Assembly: GCA_900556135.1 (NCBI GenBank)
Contig: USNR01000014.1
Location: 1 to 43,432 of the forward strand
DNA: 43,432 bases
Reading direction: 5' to 3'
Source: an uncultured Clostridium sp.
Lineage (GTDB): Bacteria; Bacillota; Clostridia; TANB77; CAG-508
The position numbers and the translations under genes are program-made. Positions 22,795 to 32,399 of the stretch are shown one piece after another; the stretch's first letter is position 1, and every line of letters starts with the position of its first letter. The notes beneath the pieces were generated by a model that saw nothing but the letters and a program-made list of their open reading frames with translations, had not been told where the DNA came from and searched no databases.

Positions 22795-24906
22795 TTGAAA
22801 ATAGATGAAATAAAAATAAATGCATATGGGAATATTACAGACAAGCAGATAAATTTTAAAGAAGGTATAAACATAGTACAAGGAGAAAATGAAAGTGGAA
22901 AATCTACACTTTTAAGTTATATTTCAAATGCACTTTATGGAATATCAAGAAATAAAGAAGGAAAAAACATTTCGGATTACGATAAATATAAACCTTGGGA
23001 GGGTACAGATTTTTCTGGTAAGATAAGTTATACACTAGACAATAATGAAAAATATGAAATATATAGAGATTTCGGAAAAAAGAATCCAAAGATATACAAT
23101 GGACAAATGGAAGAAATTTCTTCTAAGTTTGATACTGATAAAAAAGATGGAAGTAAATTCTTTGTAGAGCAAACTGGAATAGATAAGCAGATGTATTTAT
23201 CAACAGTTGTATCAATGCAACAAGAGGTTAGACTGGACGAAAAAAATCAAAACATATTGGTTCAAAAAATTGCTAATTTAGCTGGGACTGGAGAAGATAA
23301 TGTTTCATATAAAAAGGCAATGACAAAATTGCAAGATAAAATAAGAGATGAAATAGGAACAAACAAAACATCACAGAAACCTATTAATATAATCCAAAGC
23401 AAATTGACTGCAATAGAGAATGAACTAGAAAGAATCGAACCATATCAAGATAAAAAATATGACATAGATAATGAAAAAAAGAGATTAGAACAAGAGATAA
23501 ACGCCATGCAAACAGTTATGGAAATGTCAAGAGAGTTAAAAGATACAGAAGAAGAAAACAAGTTAGCGAAGAATATGTATACTGTAAATCAAGATACAAT
23601 AACAGAAAATATACAAAAAATAAAGGATTTAAATGAACAGGTAAGATTACATGAGATTGAAAAAAATAAAATAGATAAAGAATATGAAGAAATAAATGGC
23701 GGAAAAGAAACATTAACAAAACTTTTAAATGAATATGAAAGCAAAGAAAATGAAATAAAATCAAAAGAAGATAAAAATGAAGAAAACAAAAAAAATAAAA
23801 TATTACCATATGCTATAATTGCTAGTGTGTTATTAATATTCCTGTTGATAAATATTTCGATATTAAAAATAAAAGAAGTAAACATAACTTTAATTATTGG
23901 AGTTATGGTAACTTTAATAACTGGAATAATAGCTAATGTAAAAAATAAAAAGAGAAGAGAAATTGAAGCAGAAAAAAATAGACAACAACAAAATATTATA
24001 AATACAATAAGTAATAAAAAAGAGAAAACAAGAGAAAAAATCGAAGAGTTAAATGGTGAACTTTTGACATTAAAGAATAAGCAAATAGAAATAAATAATT
24101 CAATATCAATGGCAAAAGGTCAAATTGAATTATTAGAAAGAAACAAAGAACAATTAGAAGATAAAATAAACGAGTTGAAAAATTCTATAGATAGTAAAAT
24201 TACAGAAAAAAAGAAAATACTAGCAAATGAATACAATGAAAAAATATCTCGAGAGGAGATACAAAAAATATTAGAAGCTGAAGATTTGCAATCTCTTATA
24301 GCAAAATTTGAAGAAGAACTTAATACTGCTAAGTTGCAGTTAAAAGGACTAGAAATTGAAGAGAAGAACATTTTTCCGCAATTAGATAATCTAGTAAACT
24401 TAAAAGAACAACAAGAAGAACTAAAAGAGGAAAGGCAAGAATTAAAAGATAAAGAAGAAATTATAAATATAGCAATAGAGAGTTTGAAAGACGCATATGA
24501 AGAAATGAAAACAACTATAACTCCTAAATTTACACAAAATTTATCTAATAGTATAAACAAGATTTCTAGTGGAAAATATAATAAAGTTACAATAAGTGAT
24601 GAAAATGGAATGATTATAGAAAACAAAAAAGGAGAATATATAGAGGCAGATAAACTTAGTGTAGGAACAATAGACCAATTATATTTATCTTTAAGATTAG
24701 CAATGGTTAATGATATATCTAAAGAAAGTATGCCAATAATGTTAGACGAAACATTTGCATACTTTGATAATAGCAGATTAGAAAATGTACTTAATTTTTT
24801 AGCTCAAGAACTAAAAGAACATCAAAGCATAATATTTACTTGCACAAATAGAGAAAAAGAAATCTTAGACAAATTAAAGGTAGAATATAATTTGATAAAG
24901 TTATAA
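22795..24906 (+). CDS. yhaN: SbcC/Rad50-like ATPase with internal membrane segments (YhaN type)
   Basis: 703 residues. N-terminal half-ATPase with Walker A GENESGKST (30-38) and Q-loop region; long coiled coil to about residue 335; two adjacent membrane segments at about 336-353 and 361-382 (ILPYAIIASVLLIFLL, NITLIIGVMVTLITGII); second coiled coil; and the C-terminal half with signature LSVGTIDQLYLSLRLAMVN and Walker B MLDETFAYFD (Asp651, Glu652). Canonical SbcC has a zinc hook where this has a membrane hairpin, so the complex is probably membrane-tethered, as proposed for YhaN. The start is TTG 22795 after AGAGGTGA; the upstream GTG 22786 overlaps that site. Co-transcribed with yhaO. Confidence 0.88.
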   Translation: MKIDEIKINAYGNITDKQINFKEGINIVQGENESGKSTLLSYISNALYGISRNKEGKNISDYDKYKPWEGTDFSGKISYTLDNNEKYEIYRDFGKKNPKIYNGQMEEISSKFDTDKKDGSKFFVEQTGIDKQMYLSTVVSMQQEVRLDEKNQNILVQKIANLAGTGEDNVSYKKAMTKLQDKIRDEIGTNKTSQKPINIIQSKLTAIENELERIEPYQDKKYDIDNEKKRLEQEINAMQTVMEMSRELKDTEEENKLAKNMYTVNQDTITENIQKIKDLNEQVRLHEIEKNKIDKEYEEINGGKETLTKLLNEYESKENEIKSKEDKNEENKKNKILPYAIIASVLLIFLLINISILKIKEVNITLIIGVMVTLITGIIANVKNKKRREIEAEKNRQQQNIINTISNKKEKTREKIEELNGELLTLKNKQIEINNSISMAKGQIELLERNKEQLEDKINELKNSIDSKITEKKKILANEYNEKISREEIQKILEAEDLQSLIAKFEEELNTAKLQLKGLEIEEKNIFPQLDNLVNLKEQQEELKEERQELKDKEEIINIAIESLKDAYEEMKTTITPKFTQNLSNSINKISSGKYNKVTISDENGMIIENKKGEYIEADKLSVGTIDQLYLSLRLAMVNDISKESMPIMLDETFAYFDNSRLENVLNFLAQELKEHQSIIFTCTNREKEILDKLKVEYNLIKL

Positions 24907-24986
24907 TAATCAATTTGGGAAATATCTATGAAAAAGAGAGAATTTTTTAAATGTAGGTGGATATTAAACTAAAACACCTAAAAGCA

Positions 24987-25015
24987 TTGAAACAAATAGA
25001 GAATTGTAGTATAAT
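24987..25015 (+). promoter_or_regulatory. Sigma-A promoter of prfA
   Basis: TTGAAA (24987-24992), a 17-base spacer and TATAAT (25010-25015), 38 bases before the prfA start. Confidence 0.8.
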
Positions 25016-25052
25016 ATTAAAGTAAATTTATAAAAAGGTTAGGAGAATAATT

Positions 25053-26117
25053 ATGTTTCAAAAATTAGAGGCTGTAGAACAACGTTATGAAGATTTAAAC
25101 AAAAAAATAGCAGACCCTGAAATAATAGCTAAAACCAGTGAATGGACTGGATATATGAAAGAGCATGCAGAAATAGAAGAAGTAGTTTTAAAATATAAAG
25201 AATATAAGCAAGTACTTAAAAGTTTAGAAGAAGCTGAAAGTATGTTAAATGATCCTGAAATGAAAGAATTAGCAGCTGAAGAAGTACAAGAAGCTAAAAA
25301 CAAGATTCCTACATTAGAAGAGGAATTAAAAATATTATTAATTCCAAAAGATCCAGATGATGATAAGAATATAATCTGTGAAATAAGAGGAGGAGCTGGA
25401 GGAGAAGAAGCAGCTCTATTTGCAGGCACATTATTTAGAATGTACTCTATGTATGCAGAAAGAAAACACTGGAAAATAGAAGTATTAAATGAAAATGAAA
25501 CAGGACTTGGAGGATATAAAGAAATTTCATTTATGGTAACAGGAAAAGGAGCTTATAGTAGATTAAAATTTGAAAGTGGAGTTCATAGAGTTCAAAGAGT
25601 TCCTGAAACCGAGGCAAGTGGAAGAATACATACATCTACAGCAACAGTAGCTGTTTTACCTGTTGTAGAAGATGTTCAAATAGACATAAATCCAGCAGAT
25701 ATTAAGCTAGAAGTATTTAGGGCATCAGGTGCTGGTGGACAACATGTAAATAAAACATCGTCAGCAGTAAGACTAATCCATGTTCCAACAGGAATTGTTG
25801 CTGAATGTCAAACAGAGCGTTCACAAACACAAAATAGAGAATATGCTATGAAGTTATTAAAATCTAGATTGTATGAAAAAGAAAAACAAGAACAAGATTC
25901 TAAATTAGCAAGTGAAAGAAGAAGTCAAGTAGGTAGTGGAGATAGAAGCGAAAAAATACGTACATACAATTACCCACAAGGAAGAATAACAGACCATAGA
26001 ATAGGATTCAGCATATATCAAATGGAAGATTTCTTGAATGGAAACTTAGATGAAATGATAGATAACTTAATAGCAGCAGATAGAGCAGAAAAATTAAAGG
26101 GCTCTGAAGAAGAATAG
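25053..26117 (+). CDS. prfA: Peptide chain release factor 1
   Basis: 354 residues, normal length. Conserved features: PCRF domain (residues about 60-170, [20 protein letters not shown]), [20 protein letters not shown] with the codon-recognition region of RF1, the GGQ motif at 228-230 ([19 protein letters not shown]) that triggers peptidyl-tRNA hydrolysis, and the C-terminal [14 protein letters not shown]. It reads UAA and UAG stop codons. The absence of a programmed frameshift and the [11 protein letters not shown] segment distinguish it from RF2. It often sits beside prmC, but here no methyltransferase follows; the gene is alone, between a promoter and a terminator. Confidence 0.97.
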   Translation: MFQKLEAVEQRYEDLNKKIADPEIIAKTSEWTGYMKEHAEIEEVVLKYKEYKQVLKSLEEAESMLNDPEMKELAAEEVQEAKNKIPTLEEELKILLIPKDPDDDKNIICEIRGGAGGEEAALFAGTLFRMYSMYAERKHWKIEVLNENETGLGGYKEISFMVTGKGAYSRLKFESGVHRVQRVPETEASGRIHTSTATVAVLPVVEDVQIDINPADIKLEVFRASGAGGQHVNKTSSAVRLIHVPTGIVAECQTERSQTQNREYAMKLLKSRLYEKEKQEQDSKLASERRSQVGSGDRSEKIRTYNYPQGRITDHRIGFSIYQMEDFLNGNLDEMIDNLIAADRAEKLKGSEEE

Positions 26118-26132
26118 AAAATAAGAATATAT

Positions 26133-26161
26133 AAAACAGGGGAAAATAATTCCTCTGTTTT
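26133..26161 (+). terminator. Intrinsic terminator of prfA
   Basis: AAAACAGGGGAA (26133-26144) with TTCCTCTGTTTT (26150-26161), one G-U pair, a 5-base loop and a T-run. Confidence 0.85.
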
Positions 26162-26280
26162 TGTGTTTGAATAATAGAAGAAATAAAGACATATAAATTA
26201 AAAGAACGATTTTTAATAAAATCCCCTTACCAAAAATAAATTTTAAGAGTTGGATTGGGAAAGAAAGGGATGAATCAATT

Positions 26281-27024
26281 ATGAACGAAATTTTAAAAAC
26301 GACATTATTAGGTTTGTTTTTTGGTACATTTGGAACAACTATAGGAGGAATAATAGGAGTAAAATTTAAAAATACTTCAAATAGATTTTTAAGCTTTATA
26401 TTATCTCTTGCATCCGGATTAATGATGGCAATAGTAAGTTTTAACTTAATACCAGAGGCAATGGAAATTGCAAATATTCCAAGTGTACTTGTAGGCATAA
26501 TGGCAGGAATAATATGCATGATGGCTTGTGATGATTTAGTCGAAAGAAAGTTTACTAGAGGATTTGAAGAAAAAAGTAAAAAATCTAGTTTATTAAAAAC
26601 TGGGATAATTGTATCAATAGGATTAGCATTGCATAATTTGCCAGAAGGATTAGCAATTGGATCAGGATTTGAAGCCTCAATGGCATTAGGATATTCTGTG
26701 GCAATAGCGATTTGCATACATGATATACCAGAAGGAATATCAATGGCTGTTCCAATGAAAAATGGTGGAATGAAAACATCTAAGGTGATTTTGTATGTTA
26801 TTTTATCTGGAGTAACTACCGGAATAGGAGCTTTTATAGGAAAATTAGTTGGAGGAATTTCACAAAATATAATAGCAATGTGTTTAAGTTTTGCGGCAGG
26901 AGCTATGCTGTATATAGTATCAGGAGAACTATTGCCAGAAGCCAATAAACTTTATAGTGGAAAAATAAGCACAATAGGCAATGTAATAGGCTTTACACTA
27001 GGACTTATAGCTATGAATATTTAA
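26281..27024 (+). CDS. ZIP-family divalent metal transporter (ZupT-like)
   Basis: 247 residues, about eight membrane helices. TM4 carries HNLPEGLAIG (His118) and TM5 HDIPEGISMAVP (His147), the paired metal-binding motifs of the ZIP/GufA/ZupT family. A variable, charged loop lies between TM3 and TM4 (CDDLVERKFTRGFEEKSKKS). It imports Zn, Fe or Mn into the cytoplasm; the exact metal cannot be assigned. AAAGGGATG lies upstream of ATG 26281. The gene lies between prfA and pcrA with no visible metal-responsive operator. Confidence 0.9.
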   Translation: MNEILKTTLLGLFFGTFGTTIGGIIGVKFKNTSNRFLSFILSLASGLMMAIVSFNLIPEAMEIANIPSVLVGIMAGIICMMACDDLVERKFTRGFEEKSKKSSLLKTGIIVSIGLALHNLPEGLAIGSGFEASMALGYSVAIAICIHDIPEGISMAVPMKNGGMKTSKVILYVILSGVTTGIGAFIGKLVGGISQNIIAMCLSFAAGAMLYIVSGELLPEANKLYSGKISTIGNVIGFTLGLIAMNI

Positions 27025-27057
27025 AAACATTTTTTTGCATAAAATGGAAGTGTTCGC

Positions 27058-27085
27058 TTGATTTATATTAAATATTTGATATAAT
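27058..27085 (+). promoter_or_regulatory. Sigma-A promoter of pcrA
   Basis: TTGATT (27058-27063), a 16-base spacer and an extended -10, TGA then TATAAT (27080-27085). Confidence 0.7.
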
Positions 27086-27158
27086 AACTACTACAAGATA
27101 GAAAATTATTATATCGATTTAGACAAAAATATTTTTATAATTTGAAAGGAACACAAGC

Positions 27159-29471
27159 ATGGATAACGAAGAATTAATAAATGGATTGAATGATAAACAA
27201 AAGGAAGCGGTTTTAGGAATTGAGGGACCTTGTTTGGTTATTGCTGGAGCTGGAAGTGGAAAGACAAAAGTATTAACGCATAAAATTGCATACATGATAG
27301 CAAATGGAATTAAGCCATGGAACATTTTAGCAATCACATTTACAAATAAAGCAGCAAATGAAATGAAAGAAAGAGTGGAAAAATTAGTAGGAGATACAGC
27401 AAAAGACATATGGATGGGAACATTCCATTCAATTTGTGTGAGAATTTTAAGAAAACATATAGATAGAATTGGTTTTAGAAGTGACTTTGTTATATTTGAT
27501 ACCTCGGATCAAAAAACATTAATAAAAGAATGTTTAAAAGCAGTACAGGCAGATGACAAGATTTTTACAGATAGAAGTGTGTTATCTGAGATAAGTAATG
27601 GGAAAAATGAAATGCTAGAGCCAAAGGCATATGGCGTGAAATATTCGGGAGATTTTAGAAAGGAAAAAATAGCAGAGATATATGAGTTATATCAAAGAAA
27701 ATTGAAGGAAAACAATGCAATAGATTTTGATGATATAATAAACTTTACAATAAAGATATTAACAGAGAATCCGGATGTTTTAGAATACTATTCGGAAAAA
27801 TTTAAATACATATTAGTTGATGAGTACCAAGATACCAATAAATCTCAATTTATGCTTGTATCACTACTAGCATCAAGATATGGAAATATAACAGCTGTAG
27901 GTGATAACGACCAAGGAATTTACAGCTTCCGTGGGGCAGATATATCAAATATTTTGAACTTTGAAAAAGATTTTCCAGGTACTAAAATAATAAAATTAGA
28001 GCAAAATTATAGAAGCACAGGTAATATCTTAAAAGCGGCAAATGCAGTAATAAAGCATAATGAAAATAAATTTGATAAAAAATTATGGACGGAAAACGAT
28101 GAAGGAAACTTGCCTTGTATATATTGTGGAGAAGATGAATATGATGAAGCAACATATATAGTACAACAGATTGCTCATTTAAAAAGGGAAGAATATTACA
28201 AGAATTCAGATTTTACAATATTATATAGGATGAATGCACAATCAAGAGCGATAGAAGATATTCTAAGAAGAGAAGATATTCCATATAAAATTATTGGTGG
28301 ATTAAAATTCTATGAAAGAAAAGAAATAAAAGATATAATTGCATACTTAAGATTAATACATAACACATCAGATAATTTATCTTTAAAAAGAATTATTAAT
28401 GAACCTAAGAGAGGAATAGGAAAAACAAGCCTAGAAAAAATACAAGAAATATCAGAAAACTCTGGAGTATCAATGTATGAAGTTATAAAAAATGCAGCAG
28501 AATATGATTTAAATAGAGTATACCTAAATTCTAGAGAATTTATAGAACAAATAGAAAATTTAAGAGCACAAAAAGAAAATTTAAGTATATCAGAATTAAT
28601 AAAATTAACACTAAAAACAACAGGATATACCAAAGCATTAGAACAAGAAAACACGGTTGAAGCAGAAACCAGAATAGAAAACCTAGAAGAATTTTTAACG
28701 GTTGCAATAGAGTTTGAGGAGGAATCAGCTGAAAATTCTTTAGCTGAATTTCTAGAAGGAATAACACTTTCTAGCGATATTGACGGAATGGAAGAAACCC
28801 AAGATTCTGTAACACTTATGACACTACACAGTGCAAAAGGGTTGGAATTTCCAGTAGTATTTTTAGCAGGAATGGAGGAAGGAATTTTCCCAGGCTATAA
28901 GTCTATAGGAGAAGTTACAGCACTAGAAGAAGAAAGAAGATTATTTTATGTAGGCATTACGAGAGCAAGACAATACTTATATTTAACATGTGCAAAACAC
29001 AGAACGATATTTGGCTCTACTAGTTATAATGCAATATCTAGATTTGTAAAAGAAATTCCGGACGAACTTTTGGAAGGATATCAAGAAGCTGTTGAAACTA
29101 GAAGCGAAAACAACTTCGCAGATACAGGATATAGATGGAGCTATGGAAAAGGACAATCTGTAAAAACATATAAAGTTGGTAATGAAGAAATAGAAAAAAC
29201 AGTTGCAGCAAAAACAAAAGAAGCAAATCAAACTTATGAGTTTAGAACAGCAGAGAGCTTCTTGAATTCTATAAAGAAGAATAATGCGGGCTCAAATATA
29301 GATATATCAAAATATCAAGCTGGACAAAGAATATATCATAAGAAATTTGGAGAAGGAACAATTAACTATATAGAACAAGAGGGTGAAGATGCAAAAGTCG
29401 ATATAACATTTGATAAAGCAGGACATAAGAGATTAATGGCAAAATTTGCAGGACTTGAAATACTGGCGTAA
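27159..29471 (+). CDS. pcrA: ATP-dependent DNA helicase PcrA/UvrD
   Basis: 770 residues, superfamily 1A helicase. Motifs: Q motif (LNDKQKEAVL), Walker A AGAGSGKT (29-36), Ia TFTNKAANEM, II VDEYQDTN, III GDNDQGIYSFRGAD, IV QNYRS, V TLHSAKGLEFPVVFLAGMEE and VI RRLFYVGITRARQYL. The C-terminal GQRIYHKKFGEGTINYIE is the PcrA RNA-polymerase-binding Tudor-like domain. It works 3'-5' in repair, rolling-circle replication and removal of RecA. GAAAGGAAC precedes ATG 27159. Monocistronic with promoter and terminator. Domain order and length match PcrA, not RecB or AddA. Confidence 0.96.
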   Translation: MDNEELINGLNDKQKEAVLGIEGPCLVIAGAGSGKTKVLTHKIAYMIANGIKPWNILAITFTNKAANEMKERVEKLVGDTAKDIWMGTFHSICVRILRKHIDRIGFRSDFVIFDTSDQKTLIKECLKAVQADDKIFTDRSVLSEISNGKNEMLEPKAYGVKYSGDFRKEKIAEIYELYQRKLKENNAIDFDDIINFTIKILTENPDVLEYYSEKFKYILVDEYQDTNKSQFMLVSLLASRYGNITAVGDNDQGIYSFRGADISNILNFEKDFPGTKIIKLEQNYRSTGNILKAANAVIKHNENKFDKKLWTENDEGNLPCIYCGEDEYDEATYIVQQIAHLKREEYYKNSDFTILYRMNAQSRAIEDILRREDIPYKIIGGLKFYERKEIKDIIAYLRLIHNTSDNLSLKRIINEPKRGIGKTSLEKIQEISENSGVSMYEVIKNAAEYDLNRVYLNSREFIEQIENLRAQKENLSISELIKLTLKTTGYTKALEQENTVEAETRIENLEEFLTVAIEFEEESAENSLAEFLEGITLSSDIDGMEETQDSVTLMTLHSAKGLEFPVVFLAGMEEGIFPGYKSIGEVTALEEERRLFYVGITRARQYLYLTCAKHRTIFGSTSYNAISRFVKEIPDELLEGYQEAVETRSENNFADTGYRWSYGKGQSVKTYKVGNEEIEKTVAAKTKEANQTYEFRTAESFLNSIKKNNAGSNIDISKYQAGQRIYHKKFGEGTINYIEQEGEDAKVDITFDKAGHKRLMAKFAGLEILA

Positions 29472-29564
29472 GCCACAATACAACACATTGACTTTTATGT
29501 AAAACCATGGAAAGATAATAAGATTAAAACGCATAAGTAAATATAGTTTATATTTCAAACCTGC

Positions 29565-29594
29565 CCAGGGCATATTGCTCTGGCTAGTTTTTTT
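29565..29594 (+). terminator. Intrinsic terminator of pcrA
   Basis: CCAGGGCA (29565-29572) pairs with TGCTCTGG (29576-29583) around TAT, one G-U, followed by GCTAG and a run of about seven T. Confidence 0.85.
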
Positions 29595-29670
29595 ATACAA
29601 AATTTTCAAGAATATTTTTTAAAAAATTGTAAATAATAAATTATATAATGAATAGGAAGGAAGGATAAAT

Positions 29671-29859
29671 ATGCCAAATTTAAGTCAAGTTGAACTACAA
29701 AATTTAAGACATCTAATAGGAGCACATGAGACGTCTTATCAAAAACTAAATTCATATGCATCACAAGCTGTTGATCCACAAATAAAACAGTTATTTACAA
29801 AGTCAGCTCAAGATACATTAAATACAAAACAAAAACTTATGACATTTTTGAATAACTAA
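29671..29859 (+). CDS. Small CotF-like spore coat protein
   Basis: 62 residues: MPNLSQVELQNLRHLIGAHE then TSYQKLNSYASQAVDPQIKQ and LFTKSAQDTLNTKQKLMTFL. Two amphipathic helices joined by a short turn (VDP) resemble one half of the ferritin-like CotF repeat, and it pairs with a second CotF-like gene 59 bases downstream. AGGAAGGA precedes the ATG. A mother-cell sporulation promoter would be expected; a TATAAT lies at 29644-29649 but its nearest -35-like TTGTAA is only 11 bases away, so sigma-A use is doubtful. Confidence 0.75.
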   Translation: MPNLSQVELQNLRHLIGAHETSYQKLNSYASQAVDPQIKQLFTKSAQDTLNTKQKLMTFLNN

Positions 29860-29918
29860 CAATACTCAATAAAAATGAAAAATTAAGAGTAAAATTAAAT
29901 TTGAATGGAGGGAAAATT

Positions 29919-30161
29919 ATGGACGAAAAAACTATGGTAAATGATATTTTAGATGGAGTAAAAGCCAGCTTAACAACATATCAAGGAGTTATATCAGAAG
30001 CAGAGAATATGCAATTAAGACAAACTATTCAACAAATAAGAAACAATGATGAAAGTTTTCAATATGAATTATTTAAAATAGCTCAAACAAAAGGATATTA
30101 CAAGCCTGCAGCACAAGCAACTCAAATGGAAATAGACAAAGTGAAAAATGAATTACAATAA
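29919..30161 (+). CDS. CotF-family spore coat protein
   Basis: 80 residues. MDEKTMVNDILDGVKASLTT, then YQGVISEAENMQLRQTIQQI, RNNDESFQYELFKIAQTKGY and YKPAAQATQMEIDKVKNEL match the C-terminal CotF domain found in many Clostridia (YELYxxAxxKGYYxPAxxAxxxEI). This fold is a four-helix, ferritin-like bundle in the spore coat. The frame starts earlier at 29901, but the ATGGAGGGAAAATT ribosome binding site points to ATG 29919. With the gene at 29671 it forms a likely two-gene coat operon ended by a strong terminator. Confidence 0.87.
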   Translation: MDEKTMVNDILDGVKASLTTYQGVISEAENMQLRQTIQQIRNNDESFQYELFKIAQTKGYYKPAAQATQMEIDKVKNELQ

Positions 30162-30301
30162 AATGTAACAGTGTAATACAAGATTTTATAATCATAAAAT
30201 AATGGAAAAGTGAGAAAAAAAGAGAAAACGAGAGCAAAAATGAGCAAAAAAGATAAAATGTACTAAAAATAACGTATAAAGGCAAATAACAGATTGTAAT
30301 C

Positions 30302-30343
30302 AAGATTAATAACAAATATTATATTTGTTATTAATCTTTTTTT
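30302..30343 (+). terminator. Intrinsic terminator of the CotF-like genes
   Basis: AAGATTAATAACAAATA (30302-30318) pairs perfectly with TATTTGTTATTAATCTT (30322-30338) over 17 bp, followed by a T-run. Confidence 0.9.
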
Positions 30344-30386
30344 GATATAAAATAATAATAATTGTGAAAAGATTATAAGATAGGAG

Positions 30387-31394
30387 TTGTTTATTATAAG
30401 AATTCTAAAAAGATGTGCGGCACATATAAGAACGTCAGCTAAAGTATTAATAATAGTAGCAATAGCAGGATTAATAATAACAGGATTAGCATTATACATT
30501 TATAAGCCAACTTATAGTGTTTCATTAAATGGAGAATTTATAGGTTACACTAGAGAAAAAGGAACATTGCAAGCAAAGATTAATAGCTATTTAGGTCAAG
30601 GTGATGGAGATAATGTTGCATTTATACAAGTAGACAATATGCCTGAATATAACTTGTGCTTATTGAAAAAAGATGTACAAACAAATGATGACGAGATTTA
30701 TAATAAAGTAATAAGCCAAGGAACTACATATTATAGATACTATGCTTTACTAAAAGATGGAGAAGAAAAGTATTTCTTTTCTACATTTGATGAAGCAGAA
30801 GCAATAATAAATGAGTTAAAAGAAAAAAATAGTGCAAACGTAGATAAGTTAACTGTAGTTGAAAAATATAATACTCAAAAAGAGGAGTTTGCAGAGAAAG
30901 AAGCATGTATTGCAAGTTTGTATGAGAAGAAAGTTGTAAAAGTTGTGAAAACTGCAAGTACGGGAGGAAGTGCTGTTGCAGCTTCTGGAATGAACCAATC
31001 AAGTACTGTAGTTAGTCTAGGGATAAGTTTAATTAGACCCGTGTCTGGAACTGTAACATCAAGATATGGTCTGCGTAGTAGTAATAACCATAAAGGCATA
31101 GACATTGGAGCAAGCTATGGGGCTTCTATAGTGGCAGCTGCTGGGGGAACAGTTACAACTGCGGCAGAAGGTTATAATGGTGGATATGGAAATTATGTTA
31201 TAATATCACATGGAAATGGAGTACAAACATTATATGGACACTGCAGTTCACTATGTGTTTCAGTAGGAGAAACTGTTTCTCAAGGTCAGGTGATTGCTAA
31301 GGTTGGCTCAACTGGTAGATCTACAGGAAATCATTTACATTTAGAAATAAGAGTAAATGGAGTTACACAGAATCCACAAAATTATTTATATTAA
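30387..31394 (+). CDS. M23 peptidase, membrane-anchored
   Basis: 335 codons from the TTG at 30387. An N-terminal membrane segment (about 19-41, VLIIVAIAGLIITGLALYIY) is followed by an extracellular region with mixed strands and helices, a Ser/Gly linker, and a LytM/M23 endopeptidase domain: HKGIDIG (zinc ligands His235, Asp239), GYGNYVIISHGNGVQTLYGH and HLHLEI (His316, His318). It cuts peptide cross-links of peptidoglycan. All four catalytic positions are present. The start is uncertain: AGGAG touches the TTG with no spacing, and no in-frame ATG or GTG exists before the membrane segment; ATT 30393 would have proper spacing. Possible roles are cell separation or sporulation (SpoIIQ-like), not decidable here. 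Confidence 0.85.
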   Translation: MFIIRILKRCAAHIRTSAKVLIIVAIAGLIITGLALYIYKPTYSVSLNGEFIGYTREKGTLQAKINSYLGQGDGDNVAFIQVDNMPEYNLCLLKKDVQTNDDEIYNKVISQGTTYYRYYALLKDGEEKYFFSTFDEAEAIINELKEKNSANVDKLTVVEKYNTQKEEFAEKEACIASLYEKKVVKVVKTASTGGSAVAASGMNQSSTVVSLGISLIRPVSGTVTSRYGLRSSNNHKGIDIGASYGASIVAAAGGTVTTAAEGYNGGYGNYVIISHGNGVQTLYGHCSSLCVSVGETVSQGQVIAKVGSTGRSTGNHLHLEIRVNGVTQNPQNYLY

Positions 31395-31447
31395 ATATAT
31401 TTTTAATAGAAAAAGCAGTATGACTTTCCTATTATATAAAACAAATT

Positions 31448-31480
31448 AAACCAGATAATCTTCTTGATTATCTGGTTTTT
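31448..31480. terminator. Terminator between the M23 peptidase and mecA genes
   Basis: AAACCAGATAATC (31448-31460) pairs with GATTATCTGGTTT (31466-31478) over 13 bp, loop TTCTT, T-run on the + strand; the A-rich 5' side may let it work for the convergent mecA as well. Confidence 0.85.
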
Positions 31481-31542
31481 ACTATATATTAAAAAAATCA
31501 TTACACAAAAAATTAATAAAGTTATCAGCAATGGACGATGTA

Positions 31543-32184
31543 CTATTGGCTGATAAAATGTTTAATGCAATTTTCTATTGCGTTATTTTTAAATATTATA
31601 GAACCACTTTCAAACAATTTTGCTTCAAAAATTTCAGCAGAATCTACATATGTACCAAATTCAGTGATGGATGCAAATACACCTTTTAAAGCTTTAAAGT
31701 CTTTATTAATATTTGATAAAGAAAGATAATATTTATCATTATACTTATATAAAGAAAAATCTTTTGCTAAATCTGTATAATTAAATTGTGGAGAAGCGTA
31801 AATAAAATTTGCTAGATCACAAAAATCTTCAAAAGTATTGAATTTATATATTACAGAGGCAGTTTCTGCCTTAGGAATTTTTCTGGCAACTTTTAATTTC
31901 TTTTTTGTAGGAGTAGACTCAGTAAATGATCCAGATGGCTCCAAAACACGAGTAATTGTTAGAATAAAATTACCATCGGATAGTGCAACTGTTTCTACAC
32001 GCAAGCTATAATCCTTAGTTGAAAAATTATAATCTTTTTCAGCTCGCTCTAACACACTTAAAAATAAAGAATGTGTTTCTTTAGAATTAGACATAAAAGA
32101 ATGAAAATCTATATCATTTGCAGATAAATCATCTTTATTTATTGTAACCTTTATTTTGTCATTGTTGATTTTTTCAAATTTCAT
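31543..32184 (-). CDS. mecA: Adaptor protein MecA
   Basis: 213 residues. The N-terminal segment MKFEKINNDKIKVTINKDDL then LSANDIDFHSFMSNSKETHS matches the substrate-binding domain of MecA, and the C-terminal half (IYKFNTFEDFCDLANFIYAS, LYKYNDKYYLSLSNINKDF) the ClpC-binding domain. MecA delivers substrates such as ComK to the ClpCP protease and activates ClpC. A central Lys/Ser/Thr-rich linker joins the two. GGGAGG precedes the ATG on the minus strand, and a TATAAT -10 lies at 32219-32214. Monocistronic, between the M23 gene and the mre operon. Confidence 0.9.
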   Translation of the reverse strand: MKFEKINNDKIKVTINKDDLSANDIDFHSFMSNSKETHSLFLSVLERAEKDYNFSTKDYSLRVETVALSDGNFILTITRVLEPSGSFTESTPTKKKLKVARKIPKAETASVIYKFNTFEDFCDLANFIYASPQFNYTDLAKDFSLYKYNDKYYLSLSNINKDFKALKGVFASITEFGTYVDSAEIFEAKLFESGSIIFKNNAIENCIKHFISQ

Positions 32185-32363
32185 AAAAGCGTAGCCTCCC
32201 TAATCTATAATTTAATTATACTACTAAAACATCATAAATGAAATGAACAATTTATGGAAATGTTATAATATAATTATATGTTTTAATAAAACAAAGGGTA
32301 CTATTAAATATAACACATTAATTTAAAAAAATAAAGTAAAATTGAAAAAATATTATTATAGTA

Positions 32364-32392
32364 TTGAAAAAAAAGCATTTTCAATATATAAT
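32364..32392 (+). promoter_or_regulatory. Sigma-A promoter of the radC-mre-minC operon
   Basis: TTGAAA (32364-32369), a 17-base spacer and TATAAT (32387-32392). Confidence 0.8.
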
Positions 32393-32399
32393 ACAAAAG

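Noticed and set aside
31538..31729. Open frame of 63 codons antisense to mecA
   Set aside because: It is the mirror of the conserved MecA reading frame and has no ribosome binding site.
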